From Opeltia flavorubescens (taxonomy: Eukaryota > Ascomycota > Lecanoromycetes > Teloschistales > Teloschistaceae): a stretch of 64,000 nucleotides of DNA. The notes below the pieces were generated by a model. The model was not told the DNA's origin and searched no databases. It worked only from the letters and a program-made list of their open reading frames with translations. Below, piece after piece: positions 11,551-24,507 of this stretch (position 1 is the first letter of the stretch; each line of letters opens with the position of its first letter). The stretch is from positions 868,001 through 932,000 of the forward strand of contig KE546981.1 of assembly GCA_000442125.1 (NCBI GenBank). Reading direction: 5' to 3'. The translations under genes were made by a program, and so were the position numbers.

Positions 11551-11909
11551 CCCTTTATCTAATTTCGGTAAAGAACTAGGCTTAGGCACCAGCTAAAAGC
11601 GTGCCCATGTTACTCTTACTAAAGCCTGGGCCGAAAGGTGCCCAGTAATGTAAGCACGGAGCTCTCAGAAACAAAGGAGTTGCAGCTAGCCAGATCCGGA
11701 ATTCAAGAAATATTTCTTTGTTGTCATATTCGGCACGTCTTTGTCTTGAAAGGCTTCCATCTCTGCTGAAGTCCTGACATATGGAAAGAGAATTTTTCAG
11801 TGGCCACTCGGCTATATAAGCTCCAGGTAGATCCAGCCACAGAAAATTCACATCATTTTCCCCGGTAAGGAAGAAGTAATGTATAGTACCGCACCGAATC
11901 CGCGCCAAA
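11551..11909 (+). promoter_or_regulatory. Conserved upstream region of MLRR-family copy A
   Basis: About 360 bp ahead of the ATG at 11910 matches the upstream regions of copy B (22660-23084) and copy C (24635-24977). Shared blocks include gagttgcagctagccagatc (A and B), ggcacgtctttgt in all three, and aaaggcttccatctct in A and C. Similarity begins abruptly at about 11551 and marks the left edge of the duplicated unit. Such upstream conservation shows that the copies arose by DNA duplication and not by retroposition, and it probably includes the promoter. Confidence 0.6.
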
Positions 11910-13280
11910 ATGCTTAGAAGAAGATCTAGGCGTTTAGCCCAATCCCAGCCGTCGTCTAGGACTAGTGATGAGCCTGCTCAAACCTTTTCAACGACTTTTC
12001 TTGAGAAAAGTGATAGTCTCTCGAAACGGTCTGTTAATTTTGCAGATCTCTCCGCTACGGGATTAAGAACATTCTGGCCACCGCTTAGCGTCTGCTCTCG
12101 CTCCCTCGCCTGGAGGCTCTGGTATATACTGCGATAGCCTATAACAGTATTACTAATCGTATAGATATATCTACAATATCTAGCCATCAAGTATACAGTC
12201 ACGGGTACGGCGTTCCTCTCCAGCGTTTGCAAGCACGAGGTACCGATGATACGTAACCGGGTGTGCAGCTCGTGGGACCAGTACCGCCTTCGGAAGCACC
12301 CTGGGGATTCGACGGCAAATCTTAACCGTCCATTAGAGAGTATCCTTAAAGGCAGTATCACGGATTAATTCTACAGACTTCCATACCGTCTCGCGGAATA
12401 TGATATTCAGGTGCGCTCGATCCAGTCAAGGTTTTCTAGGACGGAGTACGAATACGCGCCCAACGACGAGGAATACTTTGACGAAAGCTTTTCCAAACTC
12501 ATCAGCGAGTGCCATGTTGCAATGACGGCTGCGCAACGCTTCCAGTCGCATATCATTATAACAATTCATATCCAGATCTCCAACACGGAGATTATCATGC
12601 GGGCGCTTGAAGATAAAAAACATCTATCACCAGCAGACAGTGTGAATGACGGACTGCTTGTACGGAGCATAGCATGGCTCGATACACATTATCTGATCCA
12701 CCTCCCCGTAGGTATTGAGCCGTTCAAGGAAGGTTCGCGACGATTGGATCGCCTCAAAGATATCACCTTTATAGAAGACCATGTTCGTCAGATTGCGAGC
12801 CGATTAACCAAGGACATTAAACTTCTCCGTGATCTTCAGGACTCCTTTGAGAAAATTGGAGAATGGTCATTGGAACTTGCGAAGCGGATATCCCGTTACC
12901 AGAAATCTGATAGAGCACACGATGCCGTGAGGGACTCCAAGAATTTGTTTTGGATTGATGGAGACACTCAAGATCATAATCGCGAGGTCTACCAGATCTC
13001 TCATCGGCGCAGGTGGTTGGATACTCTGGGGCCTACGTTTGACAATACCGCTCTCTTCCTCACGAATGCCGCGTATCAGTTGAATGATGCCAGTCTTATA
13101 TGTCAAAATATCTTGGTTGAGCTTGATTATGAGGCAAAAGCTGCGAGATACCGAAGCAACGAGTCCGTGGGGATCGGACAGCAGTTCCAAGAGCTAATAG
13201 AGGGAATGGAAGATCTTGAGGAGCAGTTGAAAATACTCAAGGAGGAAGAGTTGAGATTCCGCGACCGAGCTTTTAAATGA
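11910..13280 (+). pseudogene. MLRR-family gene, copy A (intronless, three in-frame stops)
   Basis: The frame from the ATG at 11910 aligns from end to end with the intact copy B: MLRRRSRRLAQSQ start, a hydrophobic segment near residues 75-100, then the conserved EYFDESF, HYLIHLP and coiled-coil C-terminus. It is interrupted by TAG at 12135, TAG at 12162 and TAA at 12366, all of the kind RIP makes from CAG, TGG or CAA. From 12411 to 13280 it is open for 289 codons and barely damaged. It has no introns, including at the site where copy B has one. The C-terminal part could still be expressed from an internal start, but I judge it a pseudogene. Family function is unknown; a membrane-anchored coiled-coil protein fits. 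Confidence 0.75.
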
Positions 13281-13373
13281 ACGGATACGAAGGGTGCCTA
13301 ATTAAAGCACGTACGGTTGATAAGATTGCCATTCTCAACGCAGAATTCTAAAACTCATAAGAGAGTGCAGATT

Positions 13374-15440
13374 CATCGCGGCGAGTAAGCTGCGAATAGT
13401 TCGTAAAATGCCGTCATGTCTTCTATTAGTAACTGGTCGCCAGCTAGCTCCATATCGAAGAAATAATAGCCATCACTCTTAATTAAAAACGAGGTAGAAG
13501 CCTTATAATTATTTTTCTAAGGTTACTCTAATAATTTAATATTTCCTAAATCGAGTTTTAAAATCTATTTAATATAACCCGGATAATAATCCTTTAAAAA
13601 TATCTATATAAATCGTTTTACTATAAGGTTAATTATAGTAATAGATTTATCTAAAAAGCCCGCTTCTTTCTTTACTATTTTTAGAATCTATTAATATTAA
13701 TCTAGTCGTTACGTATTTATTTTAATATCTTTTTTTTCTATAAATAACGTTAATAATAATATTTTAAAAATATTAATAAGCTTAAAGCTAAATTTAAATA
13801 AAAAATATTAAAAATTATATTAATATTCAAGCTTTAAATTCTTAATAAAAACTATTATAAAATTTAATTAAGCCGATATAATTTACTAATAGATTTTTTT
13901 AAACTTAAAATTAAGGTAAGTAGCTAATATACGAACGATCCTTCTATATAAAGTAATTTCTACTATTTAGTAGACTAGATATAAATATTTATTAAAAAAA
14001 AGCTTTCTAATTATAACGTATTTAATATTTAAATAAAAGGGTAATTTTAAATATTATTCTTTTAATTTTATTTATAGAGGTTTTATTTTAAAAAAAGATT
14101 AAATAATTACTTTAATTAGATTTTAGGATACTTTTTTATTAATAGTAGCTAAATATAATAATCCTAGAATATTTAAAAGAATTTAAATTAGAAATATTAT
14201 ATAAATAAATAGTTACCGACTTTTTTTTATTTTTATATTTTCTTTTTCGTTGTTTTTATTAGTAAAGTTCTCCGGGAAATTTTATATAAAAAAAGGCTTA
14301 GTATATTAATCTAACTAAAATATATAAAAAGATTGTTTTTATACTAGGCTTACCTATTTATTTTATATATATAATATCTATATTAAACGTTTTCGCAGGT
14401 TTTATTTCTAGTTTAGAATATTTTAATTAAAGTAATTTTAATATAAATTTATATTTTAATTAATAGCTATTAACTATATAGTAAACGGCTAAGATATTTC
14501 GTTCGATCTTTATAATAAAAGTAGGTTTATTTTAATTATTAAAAGTTTAAAACGATTTATAATATATTATAAAGATTTTATTACTAATTTTACTATTAGA
14601 TTAATTTTTAAAATTAAAAGATATAATATCTTTAAATTATAATTTTAATAGTTTATACCTAATAAATATATAATAGCTAGTAGAACTAGAAAAAACTCGT
14701 AATAAATATAATCGTATTTTTCTAGAAAAACTTTTTTATAAAGGATTAGGAAATTTAAGTAAATAATATAGAAGTATAAATTAATTAAAATAAATTTATA
14801 AAGTATTATAATATCTTTAATTATATTAAAGTCGTTTATTTTATTTTTAAAAAGTTTAGTACTTTTATTAAAATATAATATAAATAGATTATTAATATTA
14901 ATACGTTAAAACTTTTTATTAAATAGTATTAGAGCCGAATTAATTAATATATTTATTATAATTAATATCGGTTTAATCCTATTATTTAAACTAATATAAA
15001 AGGTATAATAATAGCGTTATAAATTTAAAATATATTTTAATAAAGTTAATATTTTAAAGTCGGTATAATTTCTAACGATAATATTTTTATTATAGCGTAT
15101 TAAAAGCTTTTTATAAATAGTATCTTTTAAAAAACTATTAATACAATCTATATTAAATTAATAATACTATATTATAAAATTATACTAGTTACCTTTTAAA
15201 TATATTTTTATAGCTAATAGACTTCTATTTTTAAAAAAATAGGTACTTTATAAATATATAGTTCTAGTTATAGAATTAGTATAGTATATATTTAATAGTT
15301 CTAGTATTTAATATATAACAACTTTTCCTCCTTTTATAAATATTATAAAATCGATTTTTAAATACTTTTTACTTATTAAAAGTATTAATAAGGTCTCTTT
15401 TAATAATATTATTATTTATTATAAAATATACTATAAAAAA
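13374..15440 (-). pseudogene. RIP-destroyed copy of the DAL81/TamA-like Zn2Cys6 regulator (unit 1)
   Basis: Colinear with the better preserved regulator at 26927-28960. The C-terminal coding end is still readable near 13374-13480 (rc gives the same VYSPR-type end as unit 2, then stop). From about 13480 on, the sequence is above 75% A+T with nearly all CA and TG changed. The region of the zinc cluster falls near 15240-15350. Nothing is translatable over useful length. It is identifiable only by comparison with unit 2. Confidence 0.65.
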
Positions 15441-18400
15441 GACGGCTTTAAATAATAAAGGTTAAAAATATTAATTAAAAAGGAAATAATTTTTTTAAAG
15501 TTATAAATTATATAAAACTATCTAAAATTATATTATTATATTTTTATCTAGATATATCTAAAATAGTATATAATAAATATAATTAATTAAGTCTATCCGC
15601 TATTAAAAATATAGGTTATAAATAATATATATACTCGGGAAAAGTTAGATAATATCCTCGCTGGATATAATAAATTCGAAAAGCTAATATAATAAATTTT
15701 AATCTAATAAACGTAAACTTTATATATTATATAAACAATAAAATTATTATTTATAATAACGCGATTTTTTTATAAAAAACTATTATAATAGCTCTATATA
15801 TATAATTATAAGGTACTCGATTTCTCTATATCTTAATTTCGAAGCTATCCATTCCTTCTAGTATTTTTTATTCGAGGTCCCGACTAGATTAGACTAGTAA
15901 CCTCTTTAATTTTTATAAAAACTTTATTTTTAGTTTAATATATTTTATTATTATTAAAACTAACTTTATTTTTTTATAATAAAAGTACTACCTTTTTTAT
16001 TAAGGCTTTAATAATAAATAAAATATAAGTATAGATTATATAATAATTTAAAAGAATAATAAAAAATTTAAAAAATTAAATAAAAATATAAATCTTTAAA
16101 TATATTAGCGAATATTTATAATAATAATATTTTAATTAATTTATTTTTTAAATTCCTTTAATATTTAAATTATTATTAATTAACCTTATAAATCTAGATA
16201 TTAAAGGAAAAAAGCCTATATTAAAAATAATATATACTCTTTAATTTATACCGCTAGTATAATAATAAATATTATAATTTTTATAAAATTTATAAATATT
16301 AAGCTTTTTTTTTTAATTAAATAAAAGTTTAAAATTATAATACTAGCTAAAGGTTCTATTAAATAAAAGTAGCTAAAAAAAAATATAAATAAATTAGTAG
16401 TATTTTTAATAATATTTTATAAAGTATAAATAATATAAAAAATTAAAATAATTATTATTATTTAAAAAATATTAATATATTTAAAATATAAACTAGATAT
16501 ATCGTTATTAAAAGAGTAAATATTAATTATAATTTAATTATTAATAATCGCTAGTATAAAAGAGAATATAATAAAAAACTAGATAATTTAATTATTAAAG
16601 TCCGTAATAATAGTAGATATATATTATTAAAAATCGCTTTAAATATAACTATAAGCCGATATAATAAAGATTAATATAAGTACGCTAAATATTTTAATAA
16701 TTAGTAGTATAAAAAATTAATAATATTTTATAAAGCTATTTTTAAAAAAATAATTAAAATTAAGTATATTAATAGTTATTAAAAAGAAAAAGCTAATAAT
16801 AATATTTAAGCTAGTTAATATAGAATAGATTATATTTATATATATACTAGTTATTTTAATATAACTAGTTATAAATAATCTATCCCCTTTTATTATAATA
16901 ATATTTTAAAGAAATAAAGCTATAAAAATTAAAAATATAATAATTATTTTAATAAAAAATAGAATATAAAACTTTTAAATTAATATCTAAACTAATATAA
17001 TTTAAAAGATTTAGTAGATAAAAAAGTATAAAAGCTTTATTAAAATAATATTTATATTTAATAAAAAGTAATTAAAAAATTTTTTAAAACTTAATTAAAT
17101 AGTTTTAATATAATTCTATAAAAAGGCTAAAATTTATATATAAAAAATAGCTATTTATATTACTATAATAAAAATTTTAAAATAATTTATTAAATAAAAT
17201 TTATATATATTAAAGACCGAGCGGACGATAATAAAAAAAAAAATATTATATTAGACGTTTATTTTACTAATAAAAGTAACGACTACGCTATAAATAGTAA
17301 AGCCGAAAAAAATAATTAATATTATCTTTCGAGCGGTAAATCTAAACGATATAATAAATAAAACTATATTAGTAAGTAATAATATAAGTATATTAGATAT
17401 TTAATATATCTAATAGTTTTAAAGGTCTATTAATATATAAAATCTTTAATAGCCCCTCGCTTATTAGTATATTTTAACTTCGAGGCGAGAAAATATAAGG
17501 GGGTTATTTACCGGTCCACTCTAGGTTTTTATATATACCGGTATTAAATTTAAATCTATTATATATTATTTAAATAATAAACGAATATCTTTATTAGATA
17601 TATAATAAACCTTTATTTAATTATTATAGGCTATTAGTATAAATCCCAGCTTTAAATAGCACCCGTTAATAAAAATAAAAAATAAGCCGGGCCTTTAAGC
17701 GGTTTAATTTAAAAAAAAGTATAAATTATAAAATATTAATATAAAGAATTAATAAAATATAAAATACTAAATCTTATATAAAAAATATATAAGGTAGTTA
17801 TAAAAGGATATAATACTAATATATATATAATTTTAAGTATTTTATAAAAGTAAAATAAAAATTTAAATAGATAAAATATTAAATATTTTATTTTTAATTA
17901 TAAAAAATTTAGATATATTATTATAATAATATTTTTAAATTTATATATATATAAATATTATTAGTAATAGCTAGTAAATAATCGAGGTTTAAATAATTAA
18001 AAAGCCTTTATATAAACTAATATAATTTATATTAATTATTATTAATTATTAAGTACTATCTATTATATAAAAAATACTTTATATCCTATTTCTAATCTGG
18101 CCGTCGGCGGCGCCGTCGGGTTTATTTTATATATTTAGATTCGATTCTACGGTAAATATAAATTAAATTATAATAATATTAAAGATTTTAAAATAATATC
18201 CAGCGCTATAAAAAACGAATTTTTATATTTATAGTAAAACTCCTTTACTATTATAAATCTACTATTATTAAATAATCCATTAATATTTTCTCTAATTACT
18301 TTCTTATTATAATAGTATCCGTAAAGTTTATTTTACTACCTATATTTATTATATTAATTAAACTATATAATTTTTTTTTTCTTTATTAAAAACAGCTTTA

Positions 18401-19140
18401 TTTATAATTAATATATAACGCGATTTTTTATTAAAAAATAGCTTTAAATATATTTAAAATAGATGTTTTAAAATTATATAAAATTTAATAATATTAATAA
18501 AAAGGCTATTAAATATTTTTAAATAGGCTAGTTTATTTATTTTCTATATAAAAAAAAGCTATAAGCTAAATTTATTAAATTATCCTTTATTTAAATTAAT
18601 TTATTAAATTATAGCCTTTAGGAATATATAATATTCTAAAATTATTAGTAATATTATTAAAATAGGCCGTCTATTAATTTAAAGGAAATACGGCTATAAT
18701 TTTATAAATATTTTATAACTATTACTTAATAAAGTTATTATTAATAAATTAAAAAAAAAAATATTCTAAAATATAATTTTATTAGATAAATTTAAAGTAA
18801 AAATTATTATATATTTTATTATAAACGGAATTATAATAGAATATTATTTTATTATTATATTTTATAAAGTTTATAATAGGGGCTTTAATTATTATATATT
18901 CTTAAATTTATATTTTTTCTTTTATTTATTATTATTCGTGAATTCTAGTTAATCTAATATAAAAATAAAATTAAAAAAGCTATTATAAGCTATAATAGAG
19001 AGTTTAAGGATTATATACTATAAATATTATATTATTTATAAAACTTCTTCGGTTTTATAATAAACCTAAAATTTTTTTTAACCTATTTTACGCTTTATAT
19101 TAAATAACTAAAAGCTAGTATTAATTAAACGCTTTTATAA
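15441..19140. repeat. RIPed AT-rich block of unit 1
   Basis: Matches 28990-32660 of unit 2 and is more heavily mutated. It is almost devoid of CA dinucleotides while CG persists, the CpA-directed RIP pattern. No terminal repeats or protein motifs could be recognised, so I do not name a transposon. Small GC islands (about 18100-18120) serve as alignment landmarks with unit 2. Confidence 0.6.
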
Positions 19141-19434
19141 ATTTTTTTAAATTTTAATAAAAGTTTAAATATTAATAACCTTTAATAGACTTATTAATAA
19201 AAACTCTCTTTAGTAAATATTATAAAAAAGGTACTAAATCGAATTAAAAAGTATACTAAGTAGAATCTAGTAGTTTAAATATACCGAGAGTTTAAAAAAT
19301 TTATTCTAGACTAAACGAAATATCTATATATTAAATAGTTAAACCTCGAGGGCCTACCTTTATTATTTAGAGTTCCTTTTAGTATTAAAGACAGTATCGA
19401 TATTATAGGGCTGCTAATAACGATAGCGTGTCCG
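19141..19434 (+). pseudogene. Truncated, RIPed 5' stub of the allophanate-hydrolase-type amidase (unit 1)
   Basis: Matches the first ~100 codons of the amidase at 32679-34124: the FGVPFSVKDSIDIAGLP region is visible as (L/F)(R)VPFSIKDSIDII with many RIP substitutions. It stops abruptly at gcgtgtccg, where unrelated DNA begins. The fragment shows that the duplication breakpoint fell inside the amidase gene. Confidence 0.75.
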
Positions 19435-19830
19435 TCCTATTTAGAATCACGCAGCAAACAAAATATCCATTCGTCTGTAGTTACCTCTTTGATTTCCGAC
19501 GAGCTAAGACGTGCAATAAATGGAACGGCAGTCCTAAGCCAGCAAGGTACACCACCATTACCAAGGCCATTCAACATTCCGACCACCAAATCTAATACCC
19601 GAGAAAACCGTATTACCACATTGATCAGGCAGCGTTTCACTGGTAAAGGTCTATTAAATCCCTTCATTAACCAGGGCAGGGGCAGGGGCAGGGCTTACCA
19701 CTGAGTCCTCACAGAAGCTGCTAGACGGCTTGGCAGATCCAGTAATACCTCTTTACACGGCATTCAAGTCCTGGACAACAGGGCGGCAGAGACTGTCCAT
19801 AACAGTCTTCATATTCCGCTAAACAAGTGG
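19435..19830. other. Spacer with short GGCAGG tandem repeat
   Basis: Normal-GC DNA right of the duplication breakpoint. A ggcagg motif is repeated about four times at 19674-19696. Otherwise nothing recognised. Confidence 0.5.
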
Positions 19831-20105
19831 CTAACGAAGGAGTTTGTAAGCTTTCGCGTGCAGGTCAATCTGAAACCTTCTACCAGTAAAGGCAGAAGAA
19901 GTGGGACTTTACCATGGAAATCTTTTCCCTCGAACCTGTGCTGCCCGATATTGGCGCGGGAGAAGGCGTGAAAGCCTTCATTCGGGGTATGGGTTTGATA
20001 ACCGGAGTCTTCCTGGATACTGACAACAACATCAGGAAGGGCAGCTGCTTGGACGTGGCCCATAAGGAAGGGGAGACTAAGGGCGATGAAGTTGGAAAGC
20101 TTCAT
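19831..20105 (-). CDS. Candidate small secreted protein
   Basis: ATG at 20105 opens a frame with a convincing signal peptide (MKLSNFIALSLPFLMGHVQA, likely cut after AQA/AAA). A 62-nt intron fits (19912-19851, donor gtaaag, branch gattgac, acceptor gcgaaag). Exons are then 20105-19913 and 19850-19831, giving a 70-residue preprotein with no cysteines in the mature part. Without splicing the frame would run to 19809 (98 residues). Small, secreted, lineage-specific and sitting beside repeats, it has the profile of an effector candidate, but no homologue is recognised. Confidence 0.45.
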
Positions 20106-21990
20106 AGTGAAGAAGTACTCGGGCTGTGCGTGAGGGTAAAGTCTGTTGTATTGGATGTAAAGAGAATGGAGGTTGAGTGTGGAGTTTCTACGACTTGGAG
20201 AGGCACTTGATAGTCTTATATATCTTGAATACTAGACTGATCCACCGTTTTGAGCTCAACAGCTATCATCGATGAGCTGGTGATATCCGCTAGTGATGTT
20301 AGGTTTCGTTGCATTGCTGCCGGCCGATGCAGTCTTTGTGCATAGATTCGATGCAATTCATCGAATGCGTGCAGAAGTACTGCGAGATTTGGCCTCTCAT
20401 CAACGGATATTGTTATCGTAGTCCATTGAAGCGCCTGCAGACCTTCTCCGCATCCGTTCCTCTGCTTTGCAGCAAAGCTAGTATGGTCGATTGGAAAGCT
20501 CCAGATCTCCGCGCCCGCATTTGAGTTATTTATCGCTCCTCCAGGATGGAATATGCTAACAAGGCCATAGGTTCGCTTACAAACCCGTTCATCTATGGTG
20601 CTTTAGCAGTTAATGAAGCTCATGTATGACGTGTACAACTCTCACCCGTGGGGGACACAGGCCTGGCGATTCATCTCTTTGACCTAGGCTTCGATCACTC
20701 CATAGGGTTTTCGTACCACTGTTAATACAGTGCAACCGCGTGGACATGATCGCGGGCGAACGCACCTATATGCAGGATAGCATTAGACCGTCTCGCAAGG
20801 GATGCATGACACGGAGGAGGTAGACATTACCACTAATACCAACCTTCGCCCTCCACCATTACCACTCTAGGTTTCGAGGGTGGGCAATGCTCTCGGTCTA
20901 TGCAATGAGATAATGTTTATAGTAGGACAGGGTACGAATGTAACGAAGTGAGAACGGCTCGAAGAAGCAATCTTAACAGGTCATCCCGTATGATATCCTA
21001 CCAGCGAATACTGGCGAGCTAGCCTTGTAGGAAACATTCCAAGTACTATTTGTACATGCATGGGTGCTCGCGAAGTTACCCGATTCACTAGACGAACATA
21101 AAGTGGAGTGGGAAGAGCGTTCTTACATTTCTTCGAACTCTGATGCAGCAAAGCACGAGATCTGTGAGTGGGTGCATAGAGGTAAGATGATCGAGAAAGG
21201 AAAGCAGGTTCCCCTCTTACTTGACGCATGTTCCCCTCACTCACCACGTCTCATCAATGGATTCGCTCGCCTGGTGGTTCACTTTCTGTACGTTGCTAGG
21301 AGATGATTGCGCTGCGAGAGACTCGCGTGTCGCTCCTTGGTGTTATGCTCCCGGGACACAATGCTCCTTGTGGTCCAAAGTATCTATGGAAAGACGGTTG
21401 GGAGTAAGCGCTGCCGCCACGATGCGGCTGTCTGATTGGCTAAATAGGTACTCGTAAGCTGCACCCTTTGCAACACGCTAGTCAGCCAAAGGCTTAGCGT
21501 CCCCTCTCTAGCTGCAATTTAGTCTTGGCGCTTTGTCGATCCCCCATCAAAAGCTTAATGAACTTTACTTTAGACCAGAATAACGTAATAACCACACGAT
21601 AGATTCTAGTAAAAACTGAATTAAATTACTGCGCAAGTATAGTAGTCTAGTATATAGGACTACTGGAAACCTGGGCGTTGCTATTAGCGGTGGTGAAAAT
21701 TTGTTGCAAAGGTTCTCAAGTATCCGCTCCCTCCAGGGCTATAACCCTATATCCTGCTTTTACAAGATCCCTATCATATCCTATCAACAATTATATACTT
21801 CTATTAGCTAGACAGCAGTCGTATATACTTAGTAACACCAACGATCATTACTAAACACCGAGAAAAAGAAATCCAGTACAAAATATCAAGCATCCTTTTC
21901 CTTTCAGCCGAGCAATGCCTTATCAATTTATAAGCTAAGTAGTTTTGGGATTTTCCAGTTCTATCGAAGACCAACTAAACTCTTCTCAGC
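20106..21990. other. Gene-poor spacer
   Basis: 1.9 kb of mixed composition with several 70-90 codon frames (20309-20524, 20981-21306, 21221-21457), none with domains, ATG-supported starts or splice partners. Nothing supported. Confidence 0.45.
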
Positions 21991-21997
21991 CTCATTC

Positions 21998-22423
21998 TTG
22001 ACCTCGTCCTCTGATGACTGGCCTTCCTCCAATTCTGCCAATCAGGACCTACTGATTGCACCAAACTCCACTCTCCATCCATGGGACGATTACATAGCAT
22101 TCAGGGTGCTAGCTTTCTTCCTGGCTGCAGCGTTTCTGTATTTTTCATTCTGGAATGCGCGATATGGAATACTCTTCTTGCTCGTCGCCGTGCTCCTTTC
22201 AAACAGACGGGTCTATCGCTACTGAGCTCTCATGGGAGTAATATCTGTGGTCTTGCTGCTGTCGAGAGTTGGATTGATTTTGGTTCTGGTCTTGCTGTTG
22301 TGCCTGGCCTTGGGTCTTCTTTCCGGGCTATTGGTGTTCGTACACCCGTTGTTAGTTCCGGTCTTCTGGGTTTTGTGCGCAGTGTATGGCTTGGTTCGGC
22401 TGCTGAAATGGTTGATCAAGTAG
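21998..22423 (+). pseudogene. Small multipass hydrophobic protein interrupted by one TGA
   Basis: One continuous frame runs from 21998 to 22423 with a single TGA at 22223-22225. Before the stop there is one hydrophobic span (FRVLAFFLAAAFLYFSF..ILFLLVAVLL). Two codons after it the frame continues through two more (VISVVLLLSRVGLILVLVLL and LLVFVHPLLVPVFWVLCAVY). The stop is what RIP would make from CGA (Arg). No ATG begins the upstream part, which opens with TTG, so a 5' exon is probably missing from this model. The ATG at 22232 could start a 63-residue product. I do not recognise the family. Confidence 0.4.
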
Positions 22424-22659
22424 CTCGTGGAGGGACTCCGTCAATGTCTGCAGCAGAGCTTCAATCGCAGATAGACATTGGAAGGTCGTCCTGCGTGTAA
22501 GATAATTAGCAGATTTCGCAAGCTACATTCTGGGCCACAAAATCCAAAATTGAATCCTGCAATCCACACAGTTCAGCGGGTGTATTGAGGTCATCGTTTG
22601 TCGTCGGCATGAGGTTTTCTCACGTGCGGACTGAGTCATGACCCTCGCTTCGAGTGTAT

Positions 22660-23084
22660 AGGCGTTTGGATTTCAGCAATGAAATAGCCGGATACCGACG
22701 AAAACATGCCTATATCGCTCGTGCTAAACCCAGGGCCGAAAGGTTGCTCAGTAATACGAGCACGGAGCTCTCAAAAACAAAGGAGTTGCAGCTAGCCAGA
22801 TCCGGAGAACAAGTAATAAGGCAGATCCTCGTTTTGCCGCTTTTGGCACGTCTTTGTCCTGAGGGGCTTCCAACCTTTCTCCTTCTACACAGAGAACCAA
22901 CCATGTATCTAACTCTCTTTCTCGTCAAGGAAAATGATACAATTCTTCGAGAGGTGACTGAAAATTGCTAACCAAATCTCCGAGTCAGCGTTTTTCCATT
23001 CCTAGATAAATTCTGCGGTCAGCATTTCCTGCTCAAAGTGGGATCGCTTCTCCAGGCAAGGGAATATACCAACCACGCATCGAA
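22660..23084 (+). promoter_or_regulatory. Conserved upstream region of MLRR-family copy B
   Basis: Aligns to the upstream regions of copies A and C, including ggccgaaaggt, gagttgcagctagccagatc and ggcacgtctttgt. About 50 nt is inserted or diverged near 22905-23080 relative to the other two. Likely contains the promoter. Confidence 0.55.
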
Positions 23085-24507
23085 ATGCTTAGGAGATCCA
23101 AACGTATTGCTCAATCACAGCAGCAGTCCCGGCCTGCAGTACTTAAGACCAGTCACGGGCCTGCTCAAGTCTCTTCAACTACTGTCATCAAGAAAGGTGA
23201 TGACTTCCCAATACGACGGACGTTCTGGTATTCACTACGGTGGCCTACCATCGTGTGTCTGATGATCTGGTTGTGAGTAGTTTTGATCCCTAAAGGAAAA
23301 TGTCTCAGAAGTACTGGGACATGTACTTGCTCTTTCCGTTTACTCCAATAGGAGATGCTGACTACGATATTTGCTCAGATGTCTGCAGAGCCTGGCCATC
23401 GGGTATTCAGTCACTAGTCCGGTGTTTGTTCCCGGTGTCTGTGACTGGAAATTGCCGATCGTCAGGAATTGGCTCTGTAGCTCCTATGATCAGTTCTTGC
23501 GCGAGAGGCAGCAGAAAATGGAGCCAAAGAACCTTAATAAACCCTTAACTCGTCTTCTAAAGGGTGATAAGAGAGCAATGGTGTATGAGCTTCCGGATTA
23601 CCTCATTCGTTACGAAATGGTCATCCGGTCCTTACGATCTTCGCTTCCGGAGACCAGGTTCAACGCCTCTGATAAGGAATATTTCGAGGAGAGGTTTACT
23701 GACTTCATTGACCAATGTCAACCCACGATGGATAGCTCGCAGAATTTCCATGCTCAAGTAACCAGGACGATTGGCAGTCACGAAATTGAAACGCTAGTGA
23801 TTGTTAACAGGCTCAACGACCATATTTTGTTCCCCCAGGCGAAGCCGACTGAACCTGACTCCCTGGCAAAGATCATAGCATGGTTTAGGAACCATAATCT
23901 GATTTGGCTCCCCGCCAGTGTTGAAATTCCCCAGGAGTACTCGTACCAGCAATTCAACACCTCGGCTTTCCAGGCATTGGAACAATATTTAGACTCGACA
24001 GCCCTCCAACTGATCATTGGTATAAATTTAGTCCTCGAGTTGCAAAGAAAATTAAATGGGCTCTGGTCGACATTAGAGGAGATAGGCTCAAAGCTTACAA
24101 AGTGTAAGGCCGAAGCTGGATACCGGAACTACATTGAAGACGAGAAGTGGCTGCCGTGGTTGCGCAGGATGTTTGCGACCCCTACCTATAATAGTCGTAA
24201 GGATCTACAGCTCGTGCAGCCTGTTAAGTGGACAGACAACATAAAACCATTCTTCAAAGAAGCCTTAGGTTTTACTACCGCGGCCGTGGACTGTCTCCAG
24301 GAGGCATACAAGAACTCCCAAGAGCTGAAGCAGCAGCTAAAGATTGAGGAGAGGGCTGAAAAGTATGGGCCTTCCACTGAATGGATGAAGCTGCAAGCTC
24401 AGAACTTGAATGAGGGATTGGCAGAACTTGGAGCTCAGTTCAGAGCTATTAGGTTAGAGTACCTGCATTTCAGCCGTCTGTCCAGGAAGCATGCCTTTGG
24501 CCTGTAG
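23085..24507 (+). CDS. MLRR-family membrane/coiled-coil protein, copy B (intact)
   Basis: Exons 23085-23272 and 23379-24507 join in phase 2 across a 106-nt intron, giving 438 residues. The N-terminus is basic (MLRRSKRIAQSQQQSR). A hydrophobic segment spans the splice site at about residues 55-78 (RWPTIVCLMIW then LCLQSLAIGY), followed by a second weaker one (VTSPVFVPGV). The rest is soluble and largely helical, with a coiled-coil C-terminus (QAQNLNEGLAELGAQFRAIR). The layout is a membrane-anchored helical protein. No family that I know matches. It is the only copy of three with no in-frame stops. It sits between the two units of the large duplication, in the same orientation. Confidence 0.7.
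23273..23378 (+). repeat. Introner-like element in copy B
   Basis: 106-nt spliceosomal intron, donor gtgagt, branch gctgac, acceptor gctcag. Its 5' end (gtgagtagttttgatc) and its last 45-50 nt (ctctttccgtttactccaat, then agatgctgac..atttgctcag) match the four introns of copy C. Copies A and C are continuous in coding sequence at this exact site. Confidence 0.75.

Larger units (their letters stand above)
11551..19434. repeat. Segmental duplication unit 1 (direct repeat of 24635-32972)
   Basis: Colinear with 24635-32972 along its full length: MLRR gene, same 3' flank, regulator gene on the minus strand, the same AT-rich block including the ggccgtcggc.gcgccgtcgg landmark (about 18101-18120 here, about 31620-31643 there), and the start of the amidase gene. 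Similarity ends at gcgtgtccg (about 19434 versus 32972), inside the amidase frame, so unit 2 is next to the parental locus. Unit 1 is about 450 bp shorter, mostly because copy C has four introns that copy A lacks. Both units carry RIP damage, distributed very differently. Confidence 0.85.

Noticed and set aside
12411-13280. 289-residue open frame as an independent gene
   Set aside because: It is in frame with the ATG at 11910 and aligns to the C-terminal part of copy B, so it is the undamaged end of copy A and not a separate gene.
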